Source: Fibrobacterota bacterium
GTDB taxonomy: Bacteria; Fibrobacterota; Chitinivibrionia; Chitinivibrionales; Chitinispirillaceae
Assembly (NCBI GenBank): GCA_023436145.1
Contig: JAEZKP010000047.1
Coordinates: forward strand, 198,411-262,410
Reading direction: 5' to 3'
Length of the DNA: 64,000 nucleotides
Position 1 is the first letter of the stretch. Each line of letters starts with the position of its first letter. This document shows, in pieces, positions 27,380 to 36,771 of the stretch. The position numbers were made by a program, and so were the translations under genes. The notes beneath the pieces are model-generated. The model saw only the letters and a list, made by a program, of their open reading frames with translations. It was not told the DNA's origin and did no database searches.

Positions 27380-27607
27380 TCAGGGCAAATCATTAACACT
27401 CCAGATATCAGTGTCACTCGATTTTTTGAGAATATAATGTGCGGCATCATCAGCAAACACCTTGAAATAAGAGAATCCCGGGCTATACCATCTATCCTCA
27501 ATCTCCAATACCTCCAGGCGCTTTTCTCCAATCCAGAAACGCACAGGATACTCCTCCGCTTTATAACCACTATAGGTTTCCACTCTGATTCGCCATTCCA
27601 TCATCAT
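27380..27607 (-). CDS. Small conserved-type protein, 75 aa
   Basis: A short protein beginning MMMEWRIRVETYSGYKAEEYPVRF; any of three consecutive ATGs could start it. It overlaps the BON-gene stop codon (ATGA). The sequence is rich in aromatic residues (WYSPGFSYFKVF) and continues ADDAAHYILKK. Similar small proteins occur in anaerobic and delta-proteobacterial genomes, as far as I recall, but no function is known to me. Coupling to the BON gene suggests joint expression. Confidence 0.65.
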   Translation of the reverse strand: MMMEWRIRVETYSGYKAEEYPVRFWIGEKRLEVLEIEDRWYSPGFSYFKVFADDAAHYILKKSSDTDIWSVNDLP

Positions 27608-28278
27608 GCTGCTTTCTGCTGAACCCTGAGCAGATTCACCACATCCCGTACCCCCCTGGTAAAACGGGCGATCCGGTATGCAGTGTAAAGTTCTTTGAGA
27701 TCATGCACAATTCCGCTCAAGGTAACCCTGCCGTTTTCCACATCAACTTCGATCCTATAATGGTCCAGTTCAAAGTTTCTCTGCAACGCAGCCATAATAT
27801 CCTGAGCAACAGCCTTGTCCGCATAGGCATGCGTGGGGACCACCACCAGCTCATTAGAGACATGTACTACACCCTGAATGTCATAGGCAATCTCCTCAGC
27901 CCGCATCTTTTTCCAGTACGCATCGGTAGTTCCCTGCAATATGACGGTTCCCTTGTCTACAGCGACTTCGATACTAGACGCCTCAATGTTTGGATTCCAC
28001 AGAAAACGATTCAATAAACGAATTTTAATTTCATTATCTGAGGGCACAGAAATACTGGAGGGGAATTTTAAAGTCAGTCTGCTAGTCACCTTCACTACCC
28101 CGGGAACCTGCAACACATCCGCCTCAGCCGCCTGACGGGCTGCGTATGAGGGCACAGTCCCTTCCAAAATCACTTCACCATTATGCACCTTAACCTCTAT
28201 TGCGGACATCCCGATCCGATAATCCCAGGAAAGCTGATCGATAATAACTCTTTTTATTTCATCATCTGTGTAGGCCAT
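27604..28278 (-). CDS. Triple BON-domain protein
   Basis: A 224-residue protein made of three BON domains at about 4-68, 78-146 and 152-218. Each has the pattern of hydrophobic-G-x-V-x-L-x-G-x-V (VILEGTVPSY, VILQGTTDAY, VTLSGIVHDL) and a central VPGVVKV/IQGVVHV/TRGVRDV strand. There is no signal peptide, so it is probably cytosolic, unlike the OsmY/BON lipoproteins. BON domains bind membranes or phospholipids. GGAGCG precedes the start. It lies downstream of the DHOD-like gene. Confidence 0.85.
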   Translation of the reverse strand: MAYTDDEIKRVIIDQLSWDYRIGMSAIEVKVHNGEVILEGTVPSYAARQAAEADVLQVPGVVKVTSRLTLKFPSSISVPSDNEIKIRLLNRFLWNPNIEASSIEVAVDKGTVILQGTTDAYWKKMRAEEIAYDIQGVVHVSNELVVVPTHAYADKAVAQDIMAALQRNFELDHYRIEVDVENGRVTLSGIVHDLKELYTAYRIARFTRGVRDVVNLLRVQQKAA

Positions 28279-28324
28279 AAGTTCGCTCCAAAGTATCAGA
28301 GTTTACAAACTTTATTAATTTATT

Positions 28325-29335
28325 TCAGGGCAAAATCGAACCGTTCTGATAAGAACCTAATACTTTCATGTAGTTAGCCCTTTCATATGCTTCCGGATTT
28401 TCCACAGAACCACGCCCCATCACCCCATGAAAAGCAGCCATCGACTCATACTGATTTTCTTCCAGCCATTCACTGACTCCGGAAAGTAATTTGGAAATAT
28501 GTCCGATTCCTTTCTGCAAAATTGATGAAGTCGTCATGGATACCCGGGCTCCTACGGCCACGCATTTTAGTACATCCAATGAACTATGTACTCCTCCTGT
28601 AATGGCAAGATCAGTTTTTATTTTATCAAATAAAATGGAAGCCCAGCGGATTCTGAGCAAAAGTTCATCGGAAGTGCTCAGATGCAGAACCGGTTTGACT
28701 TGCAATTTTTGCAAATCGATGTCGGGCTGATAAAACCGGTTGAAAATAACCACCCCTTTGGCACCGGCACCGGAAATTTTACCTACAATATCAGGAATTG
28801 AGCTGAAAAAGGGACTGATCTTAACCGCTACCGGAATAGTGACACTTCTAACCACTTCCCTTACCAAAGTGAGACAAGCCTCTTCCACCTGTAAAGAAGT
28901 GATTCCTGGAGTTGCAGGAAGATTATAAACATTAAGCTCCAGTGCATCAATTCCCGCTTTTTCCATTTCGCGGGCATATTTAACCCACCCTCCAACGGCT
29001 TTACCATTAAGACTGCCGATAATCGGGATATCTACCGCTTCCTTCATTTTGATAATCATATCCATATATTCTGAAGAGCCGGACCGCTGCGACCTCACAT
29101 CCGGAAGATAGCTTAGAGCCTCGGCAAAATGCTCTGTCCCCTGGGCAAGCCCCCGGTCAAGCATCATCTGCTCTTTTTGAATCTGTTCCTCAAAAAGCGA
29201 TGGCAACACAACCGCCGCCACTCCTGCATCTTCCATTCTCCTTACCTTCTGCACATCTGCACATATCGGGGATGATGATGCCACCAGTGGGTTTTTCAGC
29301 CTTAAACACAGATAGTTCATCGAAAGGTCAACCAT
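28325..29335 (-). CDS. Dihydroorotate dehydrogenase-like protein
   Basis: A 336-residue FMN TIM-barrel protein. MVDLSMNYLCLRLKNPLVASSSPICADVQKV is the typical N-terminus. Catalytic-region features include DALELNVYNLP, VAVKISPFFSS and DLAITGGVHSSLDVLKCVAVGA. The Cys/Ser base motif of true PyrD is not obvious, and the family of DHOD-like proteins encoded next to nifJ is not thought to make pyrimidines. It overlaps the end of nifJ by eight bases, so a role linked to PFOR is likely. The substrate is unknown. Confidence 0.88.
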   Translation of the reverse strand: MVDLSMNYLCLRLKNPLVASSSPICADVQKVRRMEDAGVAAVVLPSLFEEQIQKEQMMLDRGLAQGTEHFAEALSYLPDVRSQRSGSSEYMDMIIKMKEAVDIPIIGSLNGKAVGGWVKYAREMEKAGIDALELNVYNLPATPGITSLQVEEACLTLVREVVRSVTIPVAVKISPFFSSIPDIVGKISGAGAKGVVIFNRFYQPDIDLQKLQVKPVLHLSTSDELLLRIRWASILFDKIKTDLAITGGVHSSLDVLKCVAVGARVSMTTSSILQKGIGHISKLLSGVSEWLEENQYESMAAFHGVMGRGSVENPEAYERANYMKVLGSYQNGSILP

Positions 29336-32300
29336 TTGCCCCCCTCTGAGTTACCGGCATGGAAGCCTGGTGCTGATACCAGCTCCACCTTCTGGTAAGC
29401 TCCTCTTTGGCTTTTGACAAAAGCCGCTCGGCTTCATCTGGATTGCTGTGACGAAGCAACGAATAACGGGTTTCGTTGTAAATGTAATTTTCCAGTGGTA
29501 TCGATGGCGCTCTACTGTCAAGTTGAAGAGGATTCTTTCCCTGCTTTTGCAGCCCCGGATCATATCTGAGTAGAGGCCAGTAGCCACTCTCTACTGCCAG
29601 ATGCTGCTGATTAGTGCCATGAACCAAATCAAAACCCTGACCGATACAGTGGGCATATGCTACAATAAGCGAAGTTCCCTGGTACTGATCCGCCTCCCTG
29701 AAAGCTTTGATTGCCTGCGCCTGATCCGCTCCCATTGCCACTCTGGCCACATACACCGAACCATAACTCATGGCCATCATCACCAGATCCTTTTTACCAG
29801 TGCTCTTTCCACCTGCAGCAAACTTGGCCACCGCTGCGGGAGGTGTGGCTTTGGACATCTGCCCACCAGTATTAGAATACATCTCAGTGTCCAAAACCAG
29901 GATATTTACTTTACGTCCCATAGACAGAACATGATCCAGTCCGCCAAAACCTATATCATAAGCCCAGCCATCACCACCCACCAGCCATATGCTTTTCTTA
30001 ATCAGAGCATCGGATAGCGCAAGAAGATCTTCTGCCTCCTTTTTTCCGACCTGCTTTAACCTCTGCCGCAAAGCAACCACCCGGGCCCGTTGTTCCTGGA
30101 TGTCAACGGTACTGTTTTGATCGGCTTTTATAAGCGCCTCCACCAGTTCACTTCCTATTTCCGGCTCAAGTTTACAAAGAAGTTCCCTGCACTGCTCTAT
30201 CTGTTTGTCAATGGCAATTCTGAACCCCAGCCCGAATTCTGCATTGTCCTCAAAAAGAGAATTGGACCATGCAGGTCCCCTCCCCTCTTTATTTACCGAC
30301 CAGGGTGTTACCGGTTCATTGCCTCCGTAAATTGATGAACATCCGGTGGCATTGGCAATTAATGCATGATCGCCAAAGAGCCGGCTAAGTAAAGTAAGAT
30401 AAGGAGTTTCACCACATCCGGCACACGCTCCACTGAATTCAAACAGAGGAGTAACAAACTGAAGTTCCCGTACCGAAGAGGCTTCCTGGTCATATTGAGG
30501 CAGATCAGTAAAAAATTCCCAGTTTTGCTGCCCGCTTTGCAATACCGACCCCTTGGGTTTCATATTCAAAGCTCTGGTTTTAGGCTCTTTACGATCTTTG
30601 GCCGGGCAGACTTCCACACATACCCGACATCCTGTACAATCCTGAGGGGATACTGCAACTGTGTAATAGAGTCCCTGCAATGAAGGATGACGTGCCGGAA
30701 CAGATTGAAAAGAATCAGGTGCACCTGTCAGATCTGCTTTATCATAAACTTTTGCTCTGACAACCGCATGGGGACAAAAAAAAGAACACCTGCCGCATTG
30801 AATACAGAGCTGCGGCTCCCATACCGGAACTTCGGAGGAGATCCCCCGTTTAAGGTATTTGCTGGTGGCACTGGGAAATGTGCCATCGGCATCAAATGCA
30901 CTCACCGGAAGCTTATCACCTGAACCTTTGAGAATCATGGCAGTCTTTTGCTTGACAATTGGTGTAGCATCAGGGCTTACCGGCTCCCGCAGATCAAAAG
31001 TACTGCTGGCATGCCCGGGTACATCCAGCCGGTGCAGATTACGTATTGCCAAGTCGACAGCCTCTAAATTCATGGCCACAATGGCCTCCCCCCGTCTCCC
31101 ATAGCTGGCGGAAATGTATTCTTTTATTTTTCTGACTGCGGTCCCCTCCTCCACAAGATTGCTGAGCGCAAAGAAACAGGTTTGCATGATGGTATTAATC
31201 CTGCCTCCCAACCCGATTTTACCGGCAATACTGCCTGCATCTATTGTATACACCTTCAGTTTTTTTCCGATAATTGCTTGCTGTACAGAAAGAGGAATTT
31301 TATCCCAGAGCTCCTCCGGCGCATATGGACTGTTGAGAAGAAAAGTTGCACCATCCCCGGAATACTGTAGCATATCGATTTTTTGCAGAAAAGAAAATTG
31401 ATGACAGGCAATAAAATTGGCCTTGTAGATCTGATAGGGGGAATTAATGGGCTTTTTATCGAAACGCAGATGAGAAACAGTCAGAGAACCGGATTTCATG
31501 GAATCGTATACAAAATAACCCTGTACATAATAATCGGTTGTATCCCCAATGATTTTAAGAGTGTTTTTATTGGCACTCACCGTACCATCTGAGCCGTATC
31601 CGTAAAATAAAGCAGTGATTCTCTGCTGTGGCTCGAAATTATCATCATTCTCTACGGTCAGGCTCTGAAAACTCACATCATCATGAATACCCACAGTGAA
31701 ATGATGCGGCATGCAGTTTTTATGAAGACGGGAGAAGATAGTCCTGGCCATAGGCGGTGTAAACTCTTTTGAAGACAATCCGTAACGCCCACCTATAGTC
31801 TGAGGAGCCTTTAACCAGGGAGAATCGGGACCAGCGGATGCCTCACTGATGGAAGTTACCACATCGCAATAAAGCGGCTCACCCGGACTGCCCGGCTCTT
31901 TTGTCCTGTCCAGAACCGCAATAGCTTTAACCGTTGTTGGAAGCATCTGCAAAAGATGAACCGATGAGAATGGACGATAAAGACGGACCTTTAAAATCCC
32001 CACCCGTTCCTGTTTACTGTTAAGTTCTTCCACCACCTCTTCTACCGTCTGGGAGGCCGAACCCATTATCACCACCACCCGTTCAGCCTGGGGATCACCA
32101 CAGTAATCAAAAACATGATATGAACGGCCACTAATCTTCTCAAAATCAGCCATCACCTGCTCGACCACCGATGCAGCAGCATTATAAAAAGGATTTGAAG
32201 CCTCACGGGCCTGGAAAAAAATATCGGGATTTTGCGAACTTCCTCTAATAAATGGCCGCTCCGGGCTAAGAGAGCGATACCGGTGCTCCCGAACCAATGA

Positions 32301-32891
32301 ATCGTCTATCAAGGCACTCAACTGTTGATCACTAAGAAGAGTAATCTTGGAAATCTCGTGAGAAGTACGAAAGCCATCAAAAAAGTGCAGGAATGGGACC
32401 CTGGATTTAAGTGTTGAAGCCTGGGAAATGAGGGCAAAATCGTGTGCCTCCTGTACTGAAGAGGAGCAAAGAAGAGCAAAGCCGGTACCGCGAACCGCCA
32501 TCACATCACTGTGATCACAGAAAATAGAAAGAGCATGGCTTGCCACAGTCCTGGCCGCTACATGAATAACCATGGGATTAAGCTCACCAGCAATCTTAAA
32601 CATATCGGGAATCATAAGGAGAAGCCCCTGTGAAGCCGTGAAAGTGGTGGTGAGAGAACCACGCTGCAAAGAACCATGAACCGCAGCTATCGCTCCTCCC
32701 TCACTTTGCATTTCCACTATGTGAGGAACTGTCCCCCAGATATTTCTCTTCCCAGCCAAAGCCCACATATCCGCCATTTCACCCATGGGCGAAGCAGGGG
32801 TTATTGGATAAATCGCTACCGTTTCGTTGGTACTATAAGCAACTCTTGCCGCCGCCTCATTTCCATCGAGCGTTTTAGTCTTCTCAGCCAA
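29328..32891 (-). CDS. nifJ: Pyruvate:ferredoxin (flavodoxin) oxidoreductase
   Basis: A 1187-residue single-chain PFOR that oxidises pyruvate to acetyl-CoA and CO2 while reducing ferredoxin or flavodoxin. The start is TTG 32891 with GGGAGG eight bases upstream. The N-terminal pyrimidine/transketolase part has YPITPASPMGEMAD. A two-cluster ferredoxin insert carries CIQCGRCSFFCP near 690 and CTGCRVCVEVCP near 755. CAGCGE near 822 gives the proximal cluster ligands. The TPP-binding motif GGDGWAYDIGFGG is near 975, with MYSNTGGQMSK after it. Length is normal. It is divergent from the hyp/hydrogenase operon, across a palindromic site, which fits an anaerobic hydrogen and ferredoxin economy. Confidence 0.97.
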   Translation of the reverse strand: MAEKTKTLDGNEAAARVAYSTNETVAIYPITPASPMGEMADMWALAGKRNIWGTVPHIVEMQSEGGAIAAVHGSLQRGSLTTTFTASQGLLLMIPDMFKIAGELNPMVIHVAARTVASHALSIFCDHSDVMAVRGTGFALLCSSSVQEAHDFALISQASTLKSRVPFLHFFDGFRTSHEISKITLLSDQQLSALIDDSLVREHRYRSLSPERPFIRGSSQNPDIFFQAREASNPFYNAAASVVEQVMADFEKISGRSYHVFDYCGDPQAERVVVIMGSASQTVEEVVEELNSKQERVGILKVRLYRPFSSVHLLQMLPTTVKAIAVLDRTKEPGSPGEPLYCDVVTSISEASAGPDSPWLKAPQTIGGRYGLSSKEFTPPMARTIFSRLHKNCMPHHFTVGIHDDVSFQSLTVENDDNFEPQQRITALFYGYGSDGTVSANKNTLKIIGDTTDYYVQGYFVYDSMKSGSLTVSHLRFDKKPINSPYQIYKANFIACHQFSFLQKIDMLQYSGDGATFLLNSPYAPEELWDKIPLSVQQAIIGKKLKVYTIDAGSIAGKIGLGGRINTIMQTCFFALSNLVEEGTAVRKIKEYISASYGRRGEAIVAMNLEAVDLAIRNLHRLDVPGHASSTFDLREPVSPDATPIVKQKTAMILKGSGDKLPVSAFDADGTFPSATSKYLKRGISSEVPVWEPQLCIQCGRCSFFCPHAVVRAKVYDKADLTGAPDSFQSVPARHPSLQGLYYTVAVSPQDCTGCRVCVEVCPAKDRKEPKTRALNMKPKGSVLQSGQQNWEFFTDLPQYDQEASSVRELQFVTPLFEFSGACAGCGETPYLTLLSRLFGDHALIANATGCSSIYGGNEPVTPWSVNKEGRGPAWSNSLFEDNAEFGLGFRIAIDKQIEQCRELLCKLEPEIGSELVEALIKADQNSTVDIQEQRARVVALRQRLKQVGKKEAEDLLALSDALIKKSIWLVGGDGWAYDIGFGGLDHVLSMGRKVNILVLDTEMYSNTGGQMSKATPPAAVAKFAAGGKSTGKKDLVMMAMSYGSVYVARVAMGADQAQAIKAFREADQYQGTSLIVAYAHCIGQGFDLVHGTNQQHLAVESGYWPLLRYDPGLQKQGKNPLQLDSRAPSIPLENYIYNETRYSLLRHSNPDEAERLLSKAKEELTRRWSWYQHQASMPVTQRGANG

Positions 32892-33020
32892 AATCTGTAC
32901 CTCCCACCCAAAAAAAGAGCCCTCGAAAGAAAAAAAAGCAAAAAGACGGCCATTAAATCAGTTAAACCGCTAAAAAAATCTCCTTTTTGGTATTTTTGAT
33001 TATATTAAATTAAAAAACCA

Positions 33021-33041
33021 TGTTTATAAATATTATAAACA
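33021..33041. promoter_or_regulatory. 21-bp palindromic operator candidate between nifJ and hypA
   Basis: TGTTTATAA at 33021-33029 is repeated inverted as TTATAAACA at 33033-33041 with a three-base spacer. It is a perfect nine-base inverted repeat in the divergent intergenic region. It lies about 130 bases from nifJ and 115 from hypA. It could bind a homodimeric regulator controlling one or both operons; the family is unknown. Confidence 0.5.
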
Positions 33042-33155
33042 TCAAAACCGGTTGTATTTATGCCCGTTTATCTATATATTGATGATAACTCAAAAAGAAT
33101 GGTGTCAGAATACTACTCACCTATTAACTCTTTTCAACTAACCAAAGACAATGCA

Positions 33156-33506
33156 ATGCATGAACTCTCTATTGCCACCGCAATAATAGAACTTGCGGAA
33201 TCAAAACTCTCCAACCCTGCAACCCTTTCCAAAGTTGCTGTTATCAATTCTTCTTTGTCTGGAATTTCTGCTGAATCCTTAAGCTTCTGCTTTGATGAAC
33301 TATGCAAAATCAAAGGATATACACATGCTAAACTGGAAATCACCACCGCTTCAATCCAGATGAAATGCCTGCATTGCGGTAAAGAATATCAATGTATTAC
33401 TCTAGACACTTTCTGTCCTGTATGTGGTAAACCGGAACGTGACATTCTCACCGTTCCTCCCTTTAAAATCGATTATATAGAAACAGCGGAGCATCTAAAT
33501 GTGTGA
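33156..33506 (+). CDS. hypA: Hydrogenase nickel-incorporation zinc protein HypA
   Basis: A 116-residue nickel metallochaperone. The start is placed at the ATG at 33156 because mature HypA must begin Met-His-Glu (here MHELSIATAII), the nickel ligands; the longer frame from 33060 would bury them. Zinc is held by CLHC and CPVC (CxxC pairs) in the C-terminal half. No strong Shine-Dalgarno precedes the start. With HypB it loads nickel into the hydrogenase large subunit encoded downstream. Its stop overlaps hypB by eight bases. Confidence 0.93.
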   Translation: MHELSIATAIIELAESKLSNPATLSKVAVINSSLSGISAESLSFCFDELCKIKGYTHAKLEITTASIQMKCLHCGKEYQCITLDTFCPVCGKPERDILTVPPFKIDYIETAEHLNV

Positions 33507-34224
33507 AGAGTGCGGATGCGCAGGTGCTGATATTCACCTGCATAATAAACATAGTCATGAACATGAACACAGATCATCTCAAAAGTTAATGCTTGAGCAG
33601 GCAGTTCTGGATAAAAACAACTCCTATGCAGAGCTTAACCGTCAGTATTTTCATCAAAATAAAATCTATACCATTAACCTTATAAGTTCTCCCGGAAGCG
33701 GAAAAACCACCATTGTCGAGTACCTGGCCAGCCATTTTGGAAAAGAAATGGCACTTATCGTTGGCGATATTCAAACCCAACGGGATGCAGATCGGGCGAA
33801 GGCTGCAGGATGCCGCTCAGTTCAGATCGAAACCCTGGGCGCCTGCCACCTCGATGCCCATAGCATTCTGCACACACTCCAATCTTTTAATCTGGATGGA
33901 GTGCGACTCCTGATTATTGAAAATGTCGGTAACCTCGTGTGCCCTTCGTCATACGACCTGGGAGAAAATGAAATTGTAACAGTGCTCTCAGTTCCGGAAG
34001 GCGATGATAAAGTATTGAAATACCCTGCAATTTTCCATAAAGCAACTACCCTGCTCATAAACAAAGTTGACCTGACTGCTTATGTCAATTTTGACAAAAA
34101 CAAAGTTATCACCGAATGCAGAAGCCTTAACAGAAACATAAACATTTTTGAAATCGCCGCAATTAAAGGGCTGGGGATGAATGCATTCATCGATTACCTG
34201 AGCAAAAAAATATCGGCATGCTAA
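33499..34224 (+). CDS. hypB: Hydrogenase nickel-incorporation GTPase HypB
   Basis: A 241-residue GTPase. The N-terminus MCEECGCAGA holds the high-affinity metal-binding CxxCGC motif. It is followed by a His-rich stretch (HLHNKHSHEHEHRSS) that may store nickel or zinc. G1 is SSPGSGKTT, and the later switch region contains ETLGACHLDA, with Cys and His nickel-site residues. NKVD is the guanine specificity motif. It delivers nickel together with HypA. The gene overlaps hypA upstream and hypF downstream. Confidence 0.95.
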   Translation: MCEECGCAGADIHLHNKHSHEHEHRSSQKLMLEQAVLDKNNSYAELNRQYFHQNKIYTINLISSPGSGKTTIVEYLASHFGKEMALIVGDIQTQRDADRAKAAGCRSVQIETLGACHLDAHSILHTLQSFNLDGVRLLIIENVGNLVCPSSYDLGENEIVTVLSVPEGDDKVLKYPAIFHKATTLLINKVDLTAYVNFDKNKVITECRSLNRNINIFEIAAIKGLGMNAFIDYLSKKISAC

Positions 34225-36506
34225 TGACTGCTGTATCCAGAATAATCATTATTAACGGTACTGTTCAAGGTGTGGGTTTCAGACCATTTGTTGCCCGCAC
34301 TGCTGTATCCCTTGGGGTTACAGGTACCGTAGGCAATACGCCTGATGGTGTGCAAATTAATGTCAACGGTCCTGAACCGGTAATTAATGCTTTCATAGCC
34401 AAGATTGCAGATCATCCTCCTCAACTCGCTCACATCGACTCCATAAACATCTTTCCGGTTGAAAACGGAACGCCTTCCGATTCTTTCTCTATTATCGACA
34501 GTGTATCTGGAGGTAAACCTACAGTGGAAATAACGCCCGATAGCGCCGTATGCAGCAAATGCCTGCAGGAGATGAATTCTCCAAAAAACAGACGTTTTGA
34601 TCATCCGTTTATCAACTGTACCGAATGCGGCCCGCGTTATTCAATCGTTTATACCATCCCCTATGATCGAATGAACACCACAATGAAAAATTTCAGCATG
34701 TGTCCCAGATGCACTGCTGAATACAAAGATCAAACCAGCCGCAGATATCATGCACAACCAGTCTGTTGTCCTGACTGCGGCCCGAAGTTGAAATTGCTCG
34801 ACAATAAAGGAAACCAGGTCAGTACTGTATCTGTTATGGAAACTGTAAGGGCAATGCTGATTTCAGAGAAAATAGTTGCCATCAAGGGAATTGGTGGTTT
34901 CCATTTGTCATGTCTGGCTACTAGTTCCAAAGCAGTAAAACGTCTTCGAGACCGCAAATCAAGAGCACAGAAACCTTTTGCCTGCATGGTAAAAGATATA
35001 GAAAGTGCTCAAAAGTACGCCAGACTTTCACCTTCTGACTGCCAAATACTCTCCAGTGCACGTTCGCCTGTTGTCCTTCTTAAAAAAACCAGTGCATGTG
35101 ATAAACTGCTTCAATCAGTCGCACCAGGACTTTCCACCATCGGACTCATGCTCCCATATACACCAGTCCACCACCTGCTTTTCCAGCACGCCCCATATGA
35201 TTGCCTGGTGATGACCAGTGCAAATGAGAATGGTGAACCCATGTATATCGATGATTCAGAACTATTACAGAGTAAACAGATACTTTGTGATGCAATCCTC
35301 ACTCATGATCGTCCCATTGTGGTTCGCCTTGATGATTCAGTAGAAAGACCTGCAGAAAATGGAACTATCATCCTCAGACGTGCGCGTGGTCATGTTCCAT
35401 CTTCGGTAAAAACCCCATTTCCGGTTGACGGCATTATCGGGCTTGGTGCACAGATGAAAAACAGTCTTGCTGTTGGAAACGGTAAAAGCTGTTTTGTTTC
35501 AGAATATATGGGTACAACTGATTCTGTTTCTGTCGTCAACGAATGCATCAGAACACTTAAACGGATTTTAAACATACTTCAGGTAAAACCCATTCTTATA
35601 GTAAATGATCTGCATCCGTCTGCAATTGACCACTCCTTGATTGACAGTAACATTCCCAGCGTGAAAGTACAGCACCATCATGCCCATGCCGCAGCATGTA
35701 TGGGAGAACATGGTCTTAGTGGTAAGGTAATAAGTGTGATTTACGATGGTACCGGGCTGGGAGATGATGGTACGCTGTGGGGCAGTGAGATATTTATATC
35801 CGATTATGAATCCTACACACGAATGGCTCATCTGCATCCCATGCCACTTATTGGTAATAATGCTGCAATTGAAAATCCCGGAAGACTGGCTCTGGCAATT
35901 TGTGCCAATGGTGATTTGGATACTGAAAGCATCATTCCATGGATGAATTTACAGGAACAATCCAGCATTCTTTCATTACTCCGGAAACCGGCCTTTGTTA
36001 CCCAAACCACAGGAATGGGGCGTCTTTTCGACGCATGTGCAGCACTTCTGGATGTGTGTAGAAAAAGAACCTATGAAGGGCAGCCCGCTATTGAACTGGA
36101 AGGATGCGCTGATGCTTTTTGCAGGGAACACTATCCGGTAAAAACCGATTTCGTTAATGGAAAAATACTCATGGATGGACGATCAATACTGTTATCCGTT
36201 ATTGAAGACCGCAACGCTGGTGTCGACAAATCGGTTATTTCTGCCAGATTTCATAATACTGTTATCCAGATGACCATTCAGTGTGTTACCACGGTTTCAG
36301 AGCTTTCCGGAATAAAACAAGTAGTACTGAGTGGTGGGTGTTTCGCAAACAGAATACTACTTGACAGTATTGTTGATCTTTTAGGCAAAAACCATCTGAA
36401 AGTCTATTTCCATAAGCAATTACCTCCCGGAGATGAAAACATCTCTTACGGACAGGTACTTGTAGCCAAAAAAATTTCAGATGTCAGATTTCAGGTATCT
36501 TATTGA
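34218..36506 (+). CDS. hypF: Carbamoyltransferase HypF
   Basis: A 762-residue enzyme of Fe-cyanide ligand synthesis. It makes carbamoyl-adenylate from carbamoyl phosphate and passes the carbamoyl group to HypE. In order: acylphosphatase-like domain (GTVQGVGFRPFV near 14-25), two zinc fingers (CSKC, CTEC, CPRC, CPDC), a YrdC-like domain (KGIGGFHLSCLA), and a Kae1/TobZ-like domain with HHHAHAAACMGEHG and YDGTGLGDDGTLWGSE. Two start codons (34218 and 34224) are possible; the second overlaps the hypB stop as TAATG. Complete length. Confidence 0.96.
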   Translation: MLMTAVSRIIIINGTVQGVGFRPFVARTAVSLGVTGTVGNTPDGVQINVNGPEPVINAFIAKIADHPPQLAHIDSINIFPVENGTPSDSFSIIDSVSGGKPTVEITPDSAVCSKCLQEMNSPKNRRFDHPFINCTECGPRYSIVYTIPYDRMNTTMKNFSMCPRCTAEYKDQTSRRYHAQPVCCPDCGPKLKLLDNKGNQVSTVSVMETVRAMLISEKIVAIKGIGGFHLSCLATSSKAVKRLRDRKSRAQKPFACMVKDIESAQKYARLSPSDCQILSSARSPVVLLKKTSACDKLLQSVAPGLSTIGLMLPYTPVHHLLFQHAPYDCLVMTSANENGEPMYIDDSELLQSKQILCDAILTHDRPIVVRLDDSVERPAENGTIILRRARGHVPSSVKTPFPVDGIIGLGAQMKNSLAVGNGKSCFVSEYMGTTDSVSVVNECIRTLKRILNILQVKPILIVNDLHPSAIDHSLIDSNIPSVKVQHHHAHAAACMGEHGLSGKVISVIYDGTGLGDDGTLWGSEIFISDYESYTRMAHLHPMPLIGNNAAIENPGRLALAICANGDLDTESIIPWMNLQEQSSILSLLRKPAFVTQTTGMGRLFDACAALLDVCRKRTYEGQPAIELEGCADAFCREHYPVKTDFVNGKILMDGRSILLSVIEDRNAGVDKSVISARFHNTVIQMTIQCVTTVSELSGIKQVVLSGGCFANRILLDSIVDLLGKNHLKVYFHKQLPPGDENISYGQVLVAKKISDVRFQVSY

Positions 36507-36546
36507 AGTCTTTTTAATCTGAAATTTACCTTTGATGGAGGACAAT

Positions 36547-36768
36547 ATGTGTCTTGCTGTACCTTGTAAAGTTGTAGCTGTCGATGGAGACTATGCAATA
36601 ATCGATCATGGCGGAAATACCATGAGCGTTGATATCTCTATGATACCGGATGTAGCTGTCGGTCAATACGTAGTAGTCCATGCAGGATTGGCAATTCAGA
36701 AATATGATGAACAGAAAGCCATTGAGACTCTGAATTTATTAAACCAATATTTTAACGGTGATGAGTGA
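36547..36768 (+). CDS. hypC: Hydrogenase maturation chaperone HypC
   Basis: A 73-residue chaperone. The ATG at 36547 with GGAGG at 36537-36541 gives the obligatory N-terminus Met-Cys-Leu-Ala-Val-Pro; Cys2 binds the Fe(CN)2CO moiety with HypD. The rest is a small OB fold (VVAVDGDYAIIDHGG, VGQYVVVHAG). It is followed after three bases by hypD. Confidence 0.96.
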   Translation: MCLAVPCKVVAVDGDYAIIDHGGNTMSVDISMIPDVAVGQYVVVHAGLAIQKYDEQKAIETLNLLNQYFNGDE

Positions 36769-36771
36769 AAT

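Noticed and set aside
27325..27570. 81-residue minus-strand frame
   Set aside because: It is a shifted-frame shadow of the 75-residue gene at 27380-27607.
33060..33155. Longer N-terminus for HypA from an ATG at 33060
   Set aside because: HypA must begin Met-His-Glu to bind nickel; the extension has no family support.
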